Below are positions 44,694-53,063 of a stretch of 64,000 nt of DNA, in pieces (position 1 is the first letter of the stretch; every line of letters begins with the position of its first letter). The position numbers and the translations under genes were made by a program. Source of the stretch: Chloroflexus aggregans DSM 9485 (GTDB lineage Bacteria > Chloroflexota > Chloroflexia > Chloroflexales > Chloroflexaceae); NCBI RefSeq assembly GCF_000021945.1, contig NC_011831.1, positions 1,501,353-1,565,352 of the forward strand, written 5' to 3'. The notes beneath the pieces were generated by a model. It saw only the letters and a list, made by a program, of their open reading frames with translations. It made no database searches and was not told the origin of the DNA.

Positions 44694-44722
44694 TTGACCA
44701 TTACAAATATCCATGCTAGAAT
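44694..44722 (+). promoter_or_regulatory. Promoter for the TPR membrane-protein pair
   Basis: TTGACC (44694-44699), exactly 17 bases, TAGAAT (44717-44722). About 55 bases of leader and a GGAAGGAT ribosome site precede the gene at 44785. Confidence 0.7.
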
Positions 44723-44784
44723 AGGCGCGATTACCGCACAATTCTGATCGCTGCCTTCAGGCGGGAATAAAGGAAGGATAGGTC

Positions 44785-46179
44785 ATGGCGGATCCCGAAA
44801 GCATCTTGCAGCTTGGCGTTGAAGCCGCACGAAAAGGGGAGAGGGACGAAGCACGCAAGCTCTTCCGCCTGCTGACCCGCGAACATCCCGATCATATTCA
44901 AGGATGGCTCTGGCTGGCCGGTGTTGCAGAAGATCGTGAAGAGCGGCAGGCCGCGCTTGAGCAGGTGTTGCGTCTTGATCCGAACAACGAAATGGCAAAG
45001 AAGGGATTACAGGCCTTGGGAGTATCACTCCCTCAAGCAGCGCCAACACCGCCACCAACGCCTCCTCCAACTGCACGACCGCCGGCACCCGAAATTGATG
45101 AGGATGATCCATTTGCCGCCCTCGATGAGTTATCAGAGGTTATGGCTGCCGATTCGGGTCCGGTGCGGCGCGATCCCAACATTCCTCGCCCAGAAGCAAC
45201 CCCTGGCAGTGAACCGGCGACCAGTCAACCAACAGGCGAGCGAGCACCGACAGCATCTGTATCACGTTCTACACGTTCGAGCGAGCCACCATCACGACCC
45301 AGCAACCGACCAAGCACCAGTTGGGCGCGCGGCAGTAGCAAGCCGGCGACAAAACCACCTCGCCGCAGTGGTGGCTTTAGCCTGGGCAATCTTTTCCGGC
45401 GTTCTGGCCCACCCAAGCCGAACAATACCGATCTTGAGGCAGAGACCGTACCGGCGAAGAAGGGGTTAACGCCGCTCACGGTGATTTTGCTCGCTGTTTT
45501 GCTGGTCGCATGCGTAGGACTAGGCTTTGTGTTCCTGGCACAGCGCAACCGTACTGCCAGTACACCATCTACCCAGGCGACCAGCCAGGCGGCGACGAGC
45601 GCTGCCGTCACCGCCGAGTCTGTACTGGCACCGACAACCCCACCGGTTACAGAACCGACGGCCGTACCGAGTGAGGAGCCTACGCCTGAGGCAACTGTCG
45701 AACCAACGCCAGAGCCGGCGCCGCCACCACCGCCGACAATTGATCCGGCCTTAGCCAACCCGACGTTGGTTAACCCCGGTACTGAATTGACCAGCAATGG
45801 TTGGGCATACGACTTCAATCAGCCTACCTATGCTGCACCGATTATTGGGCCGCTCAATGGCATTACTCCGAACAATGGCCGATTCGTGGTTGTGTTGGCG
45901 TTTGTACGGAATACAACCGGGCAAGATCAGCCGGTTCCGCTTGACTTCTTCGTGCTGAAAGATGCGCAGGGTCGAGTGTGGACACCGCGTCTGGATGCGT
46001 CAGACGCCTATGTGATCCGGGGGATCAATGCCGACCTGAGCCATAGTGATCCGGTACCCGCCGATGGCTTTGTGCGTAGTGTAGCTATTCTGTTCGATGT
46101 CGCCCCCGATGCGACCGATCTGGTTTTCTTTGCCCGTAGCAATCCCAATCAAGGTTGGCTTGTGCTACGGCGAGTTTAA
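44785..46179 (+). CDS. TPR-like, single-pass membrane protein with DUF4352-like domain
   Basis: 464 residues. The N-terminus (1-75) is a TPR-like helical repeat (SILQLGVEAARKGERDEARKLFRLLTREHPDHIQGWLWLAGVAEDREER). Residues 80-225 are a Pro/Ser/Thr-rich disordered linker. One transmembrane helix (about 229-252, LTPLTVILLAVLLVACVGLGFVFLA) puts the rest outside: another Pro/Thr linker and a beta-sandwich of about 130 residues (GRFVVVLAFVRNTTGQDQPVPLDFFVLKD) like the DUF4352/telluride-type extracellular domain. Probably an envelope sensor or scaffold with cytoplasmic protein binding. The next gene is a diverged paralogue. Confidence 0.7.
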   Translation: MADPESILQLGVEAARKGERDEARKLFRLLTREHPDHIQGWLWLAGVAEDREERQAALEQVLRLDPNNEMAKKGLQALGVSLPQAAPTPPPTPPPTARPPAPEIDEDDPFAALDELSEVMAADSGPVRRDPNIPRPEATPGSEPATSQPTGERAPTASVSRSTRSSEPPSRPSNRPSTSWARGSSKPATKPPRRSGGFSLGNLFRRSGPPKPNNTDLEAETVPAKKGLTPLTVILLAVLLVACVGLGFVFLAQRNRTASTPSTQATSQAATSAAVTAESVLAPTTPPVTEPTAVPSEEPTPEATVEPTPEPAPPPPPTIDPALANPTLVNPGTELTSNGWAYDFNQPTYAAPIIGPLNGITPNNGRFVVVLAFVRNTTGQDQPVPLDFFVLKDAQGRVWTPRLDASDAYVIRGINADLSHSDPVPADGFVRSVAILFDVAPDATDLVFFARSNPNQGWLVLRRV

Positions 46180-46214
46180 GTGTAAGCTCGCGTTGGCAGG
46201 TACGGGAACGTAGG

Positions 46215-47336
46215 GTGGACAACGAGCAGGTTATCGATATCGAGCGATGGCTAAGCCGCGGTGCGTTGGCTGCGCACCGCGGTGATCTATTGACCGCACG
46301 ACGAATTTTTCGTGCGCTTGCCCGCATTGCCCCCTACGACCAACGGGTGTGGATTGGACTGGCGCGCGTCGCTGCAACCGCTGCTGAGCGCGCTGAAGCA
46401 CTGAGTCGGATCGGCCCGTCACCTCGCTCCCCACTCCCTCTAAGCGGGGAGCGAGTGATTGAACCCTCGCCTCTCTCACCGATCCCACTCCGTGGCGAAC
46501 CGGATAATCAGACGACGGCAACACCCTATACCGATGGGGCGAAGGGGATACGACCCTCACCTCTGGACTCACTCCCTGACAAGGTGCCGGTGGCGACCTC
46601 CGCCGGTGGAGAGATGGCACTACCGCCACCGCTGACTTCAACGCGACGGCACGACCAAACCCAACCACGCCAACGTCGATTGGGATGGCAATTGCCGGCG
46701 ATGCTCTTACTGATTGCCGGTGGGTTACTGGCAGTTGTGATGTGGCAGCGGCAGACGCTACCCTCACCACCAGCGCATCAACTCCCTGCCACCAATCTGC
46801 CACCAACACTGGCGGCGATCGGTCCGTTACCGACACCGTTGGCCGGTGGGACGATGGTAACGCAGAACGTGCCAACCCCTTCGCCCCTACCACCGACCCC
46901 TACCCCACAACCAACTTCATCGCCAGAACCGGCAATGCAGCCCATTGGTCGCTTGGTGACGTATGATAACTGGCAGTTCGGGTTGCTCCGGCGCGAGGAT
47001 GTAGTCGCGATTGAGCAGGGAATCGGCGACATTAAACCTACCGGACAGTTGTGGGTAGCGCTGATCGCAGTGAGTAATGATACACTGCTGGAACGGACAC
47101 TATCCGCCACCGTTTTTATGCTCGAAGATGATGCGGGTCAGCGCTACCGACCAATTGCCGGGGCTTCGAGCCGCTACCTCGATCTGCTTGGGCGGAGCGT
47201 ATATGGTGATTTGGCGCTTGAAGACCGCTTTGCTCCGCAGAGTGGTCTGCGGAGCGTACCGTTACTCTTCGACCTGCCACCCGAACGTGTTCCGATCCGG
47301 CTATGGGTAGATGATAAGGGATGGTCACTCCGTTAA
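46215..47336 (+). CDS. Paralogue of the preceding TPR/DUF4352-like membrane protein
   Basis: 373 residues from a GTG at 46215 ([24 protein letters not shown]); the frame is open to 46155 but that part overlaps the previous gene. Same order as its neighbour: an N-terminal TPR-like pair ([38 protein letters not shown]), a Pro-rich linker, one helix ([19 protein letters not shown], about 160-178) and a C-terminal beta domain ([36 protein letters not shown]). A palindromic repeat sits in the linker. Its 3' end overlaps the convergent cobQ by 12 bases. The start is uncertain because no strong ribosome site is seen. Confidence 0.65.
   Translation: MDNEQVIDIERWLSRGALAAHRGDLLTARRIFRALARIAPYDQRVWIGLARVAATAAERAEALSRIGPSPRSPLPLSGERVIEPSPLSPIPLRGEPDNQTTATPYTDGAKGIRPSPLDSLPDKVPVATSAGGEMALPPPLTSTRRHDQTQPRQRRLGWQLPAMLLLIAGGLLAVVMWQRQTLPSPPAHQLPATNLPPTLAAIGPLPTPLAGGTMVTQNVPTPSPLPPTPTPQPTSSPEPAMQPIGRLVTYDNWQFGLLRREDVVAIEQGIGDIKPTGQLWVALIAVSNDTLLERTLSATVFMLEDDAGQRYRPIAGASSRYLDLLGRSVYGDLALEDRFAPQSGLRSVPLLFDLPPERVPIRLWVDDKGWSLR
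46423..46455. repeat. In-frame palindromic repeat within the linker
   Basis: Perfect 10-bp arms CTCGCTCCCC / GGGGAGCGAG with a 13-base loop, inside a Pro/Ser/Arg-rich coding stretch (about 46405-46620) that looks like inserted intergenic-type repeat kept in frame. The paralogous gene lacks it. Confidence 0.5.
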
Positions 47337-48800
47337 TCGGAATAACCGGTCGAGCACCGTCTCACCTAACGCGCGTGCGACGTGATCGGCCAGACGGTTG
47401 ATCGGATCGACTGATCCTGAGACGGATGTTGTCGGTTGCCAGCCCAACTGTCGGAGCCAGCCGTGCCGGAACTCGTCGTTGGTGAAGAGGCCGTGGAGGT
47501 AACATCCCCACACGCGGCCATCAGGGCTTATGCAACCATCTTCTTCGAGGACGGCCTGCGCACCACGTTGGATGATGGTCAACAGTGCGGACGCCGCTCC
47601 GATCCGGTGCGTGCGACCCATATGGATTTCGTAACCATGCAGCGGTGCTTGCCCTCCCCACGGTACCCGTGCGTGCGCTACCGTTTGCGTTGTCTGCTTA
47701 GTCGTAACGAAGATGGTTTCGACCGGTAATAAGCCTAAACCGACTTCATCACCGCCATTACCTTCTACCGCTAACGGATCGCTGATTCGCTCACCGAGCA
47801 GTTGGTAGCCGCCACAGATACCGACAATGGCGCCGGGAAAACGACGTAACGCTTCATCAAACCCACGTTCGCGCAACCAACGCCGAGCAGCAATCGTATG
47901 CTTGACACCGGGAATAATCACGGCAGCGACACCGGCCAGTTCACCCGGACGGTCGATATAACGCACCGTCACTCCGGGTTCACGTGCTAGCGGATCGAAA
48001 TCATCGAAATTGGCAATAGTCGGTAGCCGAATAACGGCAATGGTTATCCCTTGTGCCATCACAGGGGTAGATTGCTCAATGGCGACTGCATCCTCTTCGG
48101 CCAGACCGAGATCCTCGATCCACGGTACCACACCCAATACCGGTATACCGCTGCGCTCTTCCAGTATGCGCACGCCATCGACGAACAAGGCCGGATCGCC
48201 GCGGAAGCGGTTGACGATCAGGCCTTGGATCAGTTGACGCTCGGTAGGATCGAGGAGCATAAGTGTGCCGAGCAATTGGGCGAAAATACCACCGCGATCG
48301 ATGTCGCCTACCAACAGCGTGCGGGCTTGGGCATAGACAGCTACCCGCATATTGACAATGTCACCCGCTTTCAGATTCAACTCTACCGGACTACCGGCGC
48401 CTTCCGCTATCACGAGATCGTAGGTAGCGCGCAGCGCATCCAGATTACGGGTAACCACTTCCCACAACAAGGTTTTACGGCGCCAGAAATCACCGGCAGC
48501 GAGTGTTTGCCATGGTCGGCCCTCAACGATAATCTGGCTGCGACGCTGGCCTTCAGGCTTGATCAAGATCGGATTCATAGCAACCGTAGGAGCAATACCG
48601 GCAGCCGCTGCCTGTACGGCTGTACTGCGCGCAATTTCGCCACCATCGGCGGTCACTGCTGCGTTGTTACTCATGTTTTGGGCTTTGAACGGGGCAACAC
48701 GCAAGCCGCGTCGAGCAGCTAACCGGCAGAGTGCAGCGACCAGCGTGCTCTTGCCAACCGATGAAGCGGTACCGATGACCATTACGACAGGCGCAGGCAT
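47325..48800 (-). CDS. cobQ: Cobyric acid synthase (adenosylcobyrinate b,d,e,g-tetraamidase)
   Basis: 491 residues from the ATG at 48800 ([18 protein letters not shown]); the frame runs 24 bases further without a ribosome site. An N-terminal dethiobiotin-synthetase-like ATPase (P-loop [22 protein letters not shown]) is followed by a class I glutamine amidotransferase domain (about 255-445) with the nucleophile loop [10 protein letters not shown] and a later GYEIHMG. It amidates four carboxylates of adenosylcobyrinic a,c-diamide using glutamine and ATP. Last gene of the cobamide cluster. Confidence 0.95.
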   Translation of the reverse strand: MPAPVVMVIGTASSVGKSTLVAALCRLAARRGLRVAPFKAQNMSNNAAVTADGGEIARSTAVQAAAAGIAPTVAMNPILIKPEGQRRSQIIVEGRPWQTLAAGDFWRRKTLLWEVVTRNLDALRATYDLVIAEGAGSPVELNLKAGDIVNMRVAVYAQARTLLVGDIDRGGIFAQLLGTLMLLDPTERQLIQGLIVNRFRGDPALFVDGVRILEERSGIPVLGVVPWIEDLGLAEEDAVAIEQSTPVMAQGITIAVIRLPTIANFDDFDPLAREPGVTVRYIDRPGELAGVAAVIIPGVKHTIAARRWLRERGFDEALRRFPGAIVGICGGYQLLGERISDPLAVEGNGGDEVGLGLLPVETIFVTTKQTTQTVAHARVPWGGQAPLHGYEIHMGRTHRIGAASALLTIIQRGAQAVLEEDGCISPDGRVWGCYLHGLFTNDEFRHGWLRQLGWQPTTSVSGSVDPINRLADHVARALGETVLDRLFRLTE

Positions 48801-48836
48801 GATGGTTCCTCGTGAAACGTTCAAAAAACAAGTTGC

Positions 48837-49934
48837 TTACACATCACCGGTATGAGCATACTTCGGTATTAGCACCTGCCATGCCGTCAGCAAACGTGCA
48901 TTTTCTGCCGGACGACGTGGCGCGACCCGTACCCAATCCGGCAAACCAAACGACGTGCAATCACGAACTACACAGCCGTGGGTCAACAATTGTCGGCGGG
49001 TGAAGGTAGCATCGGTGCTTTGCACCAGCATGAAGGGCATCTGGGCACGCCACACGTTCAAGCCAAGCTGGCGCAACCCGGCGACCAATTCATCGCTGGC
49101 AGCCCATAGTTGCGGTAGTGTCGTCGGTAAAAATGCGGGATCGGCCAGCATCGCCAACGCCGCCGCCTGTGCCGCACTACTGACACTCCACGCAGGTTGA
49201 AAACGGGCAATTGTACTGACTACCTCGGGAGTAGCAATCAGATAGCCGATCCGCAACCCGGCCACGGCATAACTTTTGGTGAGCGAATAGATACGGATCA
49301 GACGAGGCACGGCGATGGAGTCAAGCGGATCGCAACCGGTGTAGTCACGGGTCAGCGAGAGATAAGCCCGGTCGAGTATCAGCCAACCATCGTAGCGCGC
49401 GCAGACGTGGGCACATTCGAGGATGGTCGCCGTATCTAACGCCACACCGGTTGGGTTATTGGGCGAGCAGAGCCAGAGCAGACGCGGACGGAAGTGTTCG
49501 ATAGCCGCGATAAGAGCGGTTCGATCAAGTTGAAACTGATCGGCGGCAGTACTGCGCACTTCAGCGATTGTCATGCCAACAAGGTTGGCAGCGTAGGCGT
49601 ATTCACCGTAGGTCGGGGCCACCATGAGTGCGGTCGTATCGGGCTGCCCCAACCCTCGCGCCACGAGATGGATCAGCTCATTGGCACCATTCCCGACTAA
49701 CACCGCAGCCGGATCACAATGATGCAGGTGCGCCAACTGTTGGCGCAGACGGAGACAGCTTCGGTCGGGATAGGGAGCCGGATTGAGCGCACGTAAGGCA
49801 GCCAAGACAGTTGCAGGTGGGCCAAAGGGATTGATATTACTACTGAAATCAATGAGTTGTTCGGCATGCAACCCCAGCATTGCCAGCTCAGCTTCATCAA
49901 GCGCACCGTGGACTACAGTTCCGTGCGGTTCCAT
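48837..49934 (-). CDS. cobD: L-threonine-O-3-phosphate decarboxylase
   Basis: 365 residues, PLP-dependent class I/II aminotransferase fold. It begins HGTVVHGA and has IDFSSNINPFGPP, the WLCSPNNPTG motif, ILDRAYLSLTRDY and the PLP-lysine segment YSLTKSYAVAGLRIGYL (about residues 225-241). CobD makes (R)-1-amino-2-propanol phosphate for the nucleotide loop. HisC is the nearest relative, but the cobamide context decides. It overlaps cobU by 22 bases. Salmonella naming is used; this is cobC in aerobic-pathway naming. Confidence 0.9.
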   Translation of the reverse strand: MEPHGTVVHGALDEAELAMLGLHAEQLIDFSSNINPFGPPATVLAALRALNPAPYPDRSCLRLRQQLAHLHHCDPAAVLVGNGANELIHLVARGLGQPDTTALMVAPTYGEYAYAANLVGMTIAEVRSTAADQFQLDRTALIAAIEHFRPRLLWLCSPNNPTGVALDTATILECAHVCARYDGWLILDRAYLSLTRDYTGCDPLDSIAVPRLIRIYSLTKSYAVAGLRIGYLIATPEVVSTIARFQPAWSVSSAAQAAALAMLADPAFLPTTLPQLWAASDELVAGLRQLGLNVWRAQMPFMLVQSTDATFTRRQLLTHGCVVRDCTSFGLPDWVRVAPRRPAENARLLTAWQVLIPKYAHTGDV

Positions 49935-50467
49935 GCAGCCTCCAATGCGCGTAGCTCGACCGGAATACCGCAGACAACCAGGTATACTGCGGTGGCAGCA
50001 GCGGCGACGCGCTGATTAGCCAGACCGAGCAGATCGCGGTACTGCCGGCCTAGCGGATAGGCAGGCACAATCCCCATGCCAACTTCATTGGTAACGGCGA
50101 TCAACGTCAGATCGCGCTGGTCAACCATCGCCAGCAGATCATCGAGTTCACGATTAATAGCCGGCTCAGGATGTGATTCGTTCGCCAGCAAAAGATTACT
50201 CACCAACAACGATAAGCAATCGAGCAGCACGACCGTTCCCGCAGGTAGTTCGGCAAGCACGGTCGCAAGATGAGCGGTTGCTTCAACCGTGCGCCACGTC
50301 GATGGTCGGCGCCGACGATGGTGTTCAATTCGTAACCGCATTTCATCATCGTCGGCGGTAGCGGTGGCAAGGTACACAACATGTTCGCTGAGCCGAGTGG
50401 CGTATCGTTCGGCACAACGGCTTTTGCCACTGCGGGCACCTCCGGTAAAGAGAATGATGGAACTCAT
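49913..50467 (-). CDS. cobU: Adenosylcobinamide kinase / guanylyltransferase
   Basis: 184 residues from the ATG at 50467 (MSSIILFTGGARSGKS). P-loop GGARSGKS, YLATATADDDEMRLRIEHHRRRRPSTWRTVE with the histidine that takes GMP, LLDCLSLLVSNLL and VTNEVGMGIVPAYPLGRQYRDLLG are all diagnostic. It phosphorylates adenosylcobinamide and then attaches GMP. The longer frame (to 50563) has no support. Confidence 0.95.
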   Translation of the reverse strand: MSSIILFTGGARSGKSRCAERYATRLSEHVVYLATATADDDEMRLRIEHHRRRRPSTWRTVEATAHLATVLAELPAGTVVLLDCLSLLVSNLLLANESHPEPAINRELDDLLAMVDQRDLTLIAVTNEVGMGIVPAYPLGRQYRDLLGLANQRVAAAATAVYLVVCGIPVELRALEAAWNRTEL

Positions 50468-50565
50468 AGGCACATACCCTCTCGCCAAGAAGCACAGGGT
50501 TGGATATGGGTGAAAGCGTAGCCGATGCCGCTGTACATAGGCCATACCTTTGTGTCTAACCATCG

Positions 50566-51960
50566 TTACCGCTGTGTCTGGCTAAATGTGCTGGCAGCGG
50601 CGACAAACCGCTCGGCGACATACGGGCAGGCCAGAAAATGCAAATGAATGTACGACGCTAGCGTCTGGCCGATCGCCACCCCCTCGCTGGCCGGTTGCGG
50701 ACGCATCGCATCAGGCAGGCAAGCGTAGAGCGGCGGCAGATCGGTGGGCCGCGCTTCCCAGACCGAATAGTGGAACTCGTGACCACGGACCGTTTCACCG
50801 ACGCGCCACAGCCACGAGTCGGTTTGGGCGGTGACCGTGCGGTAGCCAAGGGTAAGGCGCGGTGTCATTCGCGAATGGCCGGGCAACACACCAACCATAG
50901 CGAAAGCTTGACCCTGCAAATCGATGAGGGTCTCGGTCAGATACATCAAGCCACCGCACTCGGCGTAGATCGGCATCCCGCTCGCCGCCGCTTCCCGAAT
51001 GGCTGTTAGCATCGCTTGATTGGCGCTCAGTTGCGCGGCAAAGAGTTCAGGAAAACCGCCGCACAGGTAGATCGCTGCCGTCCCTGACGGCAATGCGGTA
51101 TCGTGAAGGGGACTGAAGAAGGCGACCTCGGCTCCGGCGGCCTGGAGGAGATCGAGATTATCGGGGTAGATAAAGTTGAACGCCTCATCGCGGGCTACGG
51201 CAATCAACGGACGTGGGCCGCTGTTGGACGACACAAGCGGTTCCAGCGGCGGCGCGATCAACGGCGGTGCAGTCGTCGCTACCGCCAGTAAACGGTCGAG
51301 ATCGATGGTGGTTGCCACACGCTGCGCCGCTTCATCAAGCCACTCTTGCCAACGGCCCGGTTCGGCCACCGGTACCAAGCCGAGATGACGTTCAGGCAGG
51401 GTGAGCATCTCGTTACGTAACAGATAGCCTAACACCGGCACGCCGACCGTCTGTTCAATAGCTTGCTGTACGAGGGCAGCGTGGCGCGGACTACCAACCC
51501 GATTGAGGATCACACCGCCTATCTTCACCCGTCGATCAAAATCACGCAGACCAGCGATGAGGGCAGCAGCGGTGCGCGCCATGGCGCGCGCGTCAAGCAC
51601 GATTATGACCGGTGTAGCCGTCAGGCGGGCGATATGGGCACTACTCCCGGTATCATCATCACCGGCGTAACCGTCGAATAAGCCCATCACCCCTTCGATC
51701 AGGGCAAGATCGGCATCGGCACTTCGACGCACCAGTACTCCGGCAATCTGGTCAGGCGGAATCAGCCACGAGTCGAGGTTGTGGCACGGTCTGCCGGCAG
51801 CGAGCGTATGGTAGCCGGGATCGATATAATCAGGGCCGCACTTAAATGGGGCGATGCGCAGGCCGCGCTGACGCAAGGCAGCGATCAATCCGGCGGTAAT
51901 CGTTGTTTTGCCGCTGCCGCTCATCGGTGCGGCGAATAATAGGCGGGGCAGGTGGATCAT
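50566..51960 (-). CDS. cbiA: Cobyrinate a,c-diamide synthase
   Basis: 464 residues from the ATG at 51960, overlapping cobA by ATGA. The N-terminal ATPase domain has FAAPMSGSGKTT and PFKCGPDYIDPGYH; the C-terminal amidotransferase has PIYAECGGLMYL with the nucleophilic Cys. It amidates carboxylates a and c of (co)byrinate. The first segment (GKTTITAGLIAAL) and DYIDPGYHT are the usual CbiA/CobB signatures. The protein is cytoplasmic. Confidence 0.95.
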   Translation of the reverse strand: MIHLPRLLFAAPMSGSGKTTITAGLIAALRQRGLRIAPFKCGPDYIDPGYHTLAAGRPCHNLDSWLIPPDQIAGVLVRRSADADLALIEGVMGLFDGYAGDDDTGSSAHIARLTATPVIIVLDARAMARTAAALIAGLRDFDRRVKIGGVILNRVGSPRHAALVQQAIEQTVGVPVLGYLLRNEMLTLPERHLGLVPVAEPGRWQEWLDEAAQRVATTIDLDRLLAVATTAPPLIAPPLEPLVSSNSGPRPLIAVARDEAFNFIYPDNLDLLQAAGAEVAFFSPLHDTALPSGTAAIYLCGGFPELFAAQLSANQAMLTAIREAAASGMPIYAECGGLMYLTETLIDLQGQAFAMVGVLPGHSRMTPRLTLGYRTVTAQTDSWLWRVGETVRGHEFHYSVWEARPTDLPPLYACLPDAMRPQPASEGVAIGQTLASYIHLHFLACPYVAERFVAAASTFSQTQR

Positions 51961-52739
51961 AGGTCGTCCCACAACATCGGATTGGCAGGAAATTGGGCCG
52001 GATCGTACCATGCCAACGAATTGGCCAATGCCGCCACTTCACCCACGACCAGCACGGCAGGTGACGGTAATTGCGCCGTTTGTTGCTTGGCCGGCAAACT
52101 ATCTAACGTCGCCAGCAGCACGCGCTGATCGGCGCTGGCTCCGCGGCTGATCAGGGCTGCCGGTGTATCACGATTGCGTCCGGCGGCGATTAGAGCAGCA
52201 CAGACTTGCTCGAGGCGACCCAGTGCCATCAGGACCACCAGGGTGGGTGAGGCGGCTAACAAAGCCCAACTAATTCCACTGCAACCGTGAGGAGTAGCTT
52301 CGTGCCCAGAGACGACGGTGAAGGCCGATGCGATCCCGCGCCACGTGAGGGGAATGCCGGCGTGCAACGGGACGGCTAACGCCGACGAGACGCCGGGAAC
52401 AATCTCGAACGGTAAACCGGCAGCCGCTAACGCGCTCGCCTCTTCGGCGAGATGGGCAAAGACGCCGGGATCACCACCTTTCAGCCGTACTACTTGCAAA
52501 CCATTGCGCACCAGTCGCACCAATGTCTCGGTGATACCATCTTGGCAGAAGGTATGATGACCGGGTTGTTTGCCGACAAAGATCCGCTCGGCATATGGCG
52601 GCGCTTCGTCGAGCAAGCTCGCCGCGATCAGACGGTCGTAGAGGACGGCATCGGCCTGGCGCAAGACGGTCAAGCCACGTACTGTTATCAAATCGGCGCG
52701 ACCGGGGCCGGCACCGACGAGATAGGCTTTTCCGGTCAT
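51957..52739 (-). CDS. cobA: Uroporphyrinogen-III C-methyltransferase (SUMT)
   Basis: 260 residues of the tetrapyrrole methylase fold. YLVGAGPGRADLITVRGLTVLRQADAVLYDRL at the N-terminus, VRLKGGDPGVFAHLAEEA and the PGVSSALAVPLHAGIPLTWR loop are diagnostic. It methylates uroporphyrinogen III at C2 and C7 to precorrin-2, the branch point to cobalamin, sirohaem and F430. The monofunctional form fits with the dehydrogenase being fused to CbiG-CbiH upstream in the operon. It is translationally coupled to cbiA. Confidence 0.95.
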   Translation of the reverse strand: MTGKAYLVGAGPGRADLITVRGLTVLRQADAVLYDRLIAASLLDEAPPYAERIFVGKQPGHHTFCQDGITETLVRLVRNGLQVVRLKGGDPGVFAHLAEEASALAAAGLPFEIVPGVSSALAVPLHAGIPLTWRGIASAFTVVSGHEATPHGCSGISWALLAASPTLVVLMALGRLEQVCAALIAAGRNRDTPAALISRGASADQRVLLATLDSLPAKQQTAQLPSPAVLVVGEVAALANSLAWYDPAQFPANPMLWDDL

Positions 52740-52887
52740 AAGCTACTCCGGGTTGGACATGGATACGGAGGCATACGGATGAACACAGGTTGAAAATAGA
52801 ACACGGATGCACACGGATTTGGACGGATAAACACGAATCGGATGGAGATTTGGAATCATCAGCGTCTCTTATCTGCACCTCACCATT

Positions 52888-52922
52888 TGTGGCGTGCGGC
52901 AGTGTAACTGCTGCACACCACA
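52888..52922. repeat. REP-like palindrome in the 324-bp cobA-upstream gap
   Basis: Arms TGTGGCGTGCGGCAG (52888-52902) and CTGCTGCACACCACA (52908-52922) pair with a few mismatches around a TGTAA loop. It is preceded by CACCTCACCATT, which also precedes the second palindrome at 53021. Confidence 0.55.
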
Positions 52923-53020
52923 CGCTTGCGTAGAACAGCATTCATGCCGTAGGCAAACTGCCACACTCTATGCTCTCGCGTAGAACGTCATCGCAATGCA
53001 TAGCAATGCACCTCACCATT

Positions 53021-53055
53021 TATGGCGTGCGACAGGCAAACTGCCACACGCCATA
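53021..53055. repeat. Second REP-like palindrome in the same gap
   Basis: Perfect outer arms TATGGCGTG (53021-53029) / CACGCCATA (53047-53055) with an inner CAG/CTG pairing, 133 bases after the first copy, directly behind the stop of the CbiG fusion gene. The gap 52740-53063 holds only these repeats and a half copy near 52945; no cobalamin riboswitch was found in it. Confidence 0.6.
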
Positions 53056-53063
53056 CAGCTACA

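Noticed and set aside
52740-53063. Cobalamin riboswitch in the gap upstream of cobA
   Set aside because: No B12-box-like segment is visible; the gap is made of palindromic repeats. A riboswitch, if present, should lie before the first gene, outside the window.
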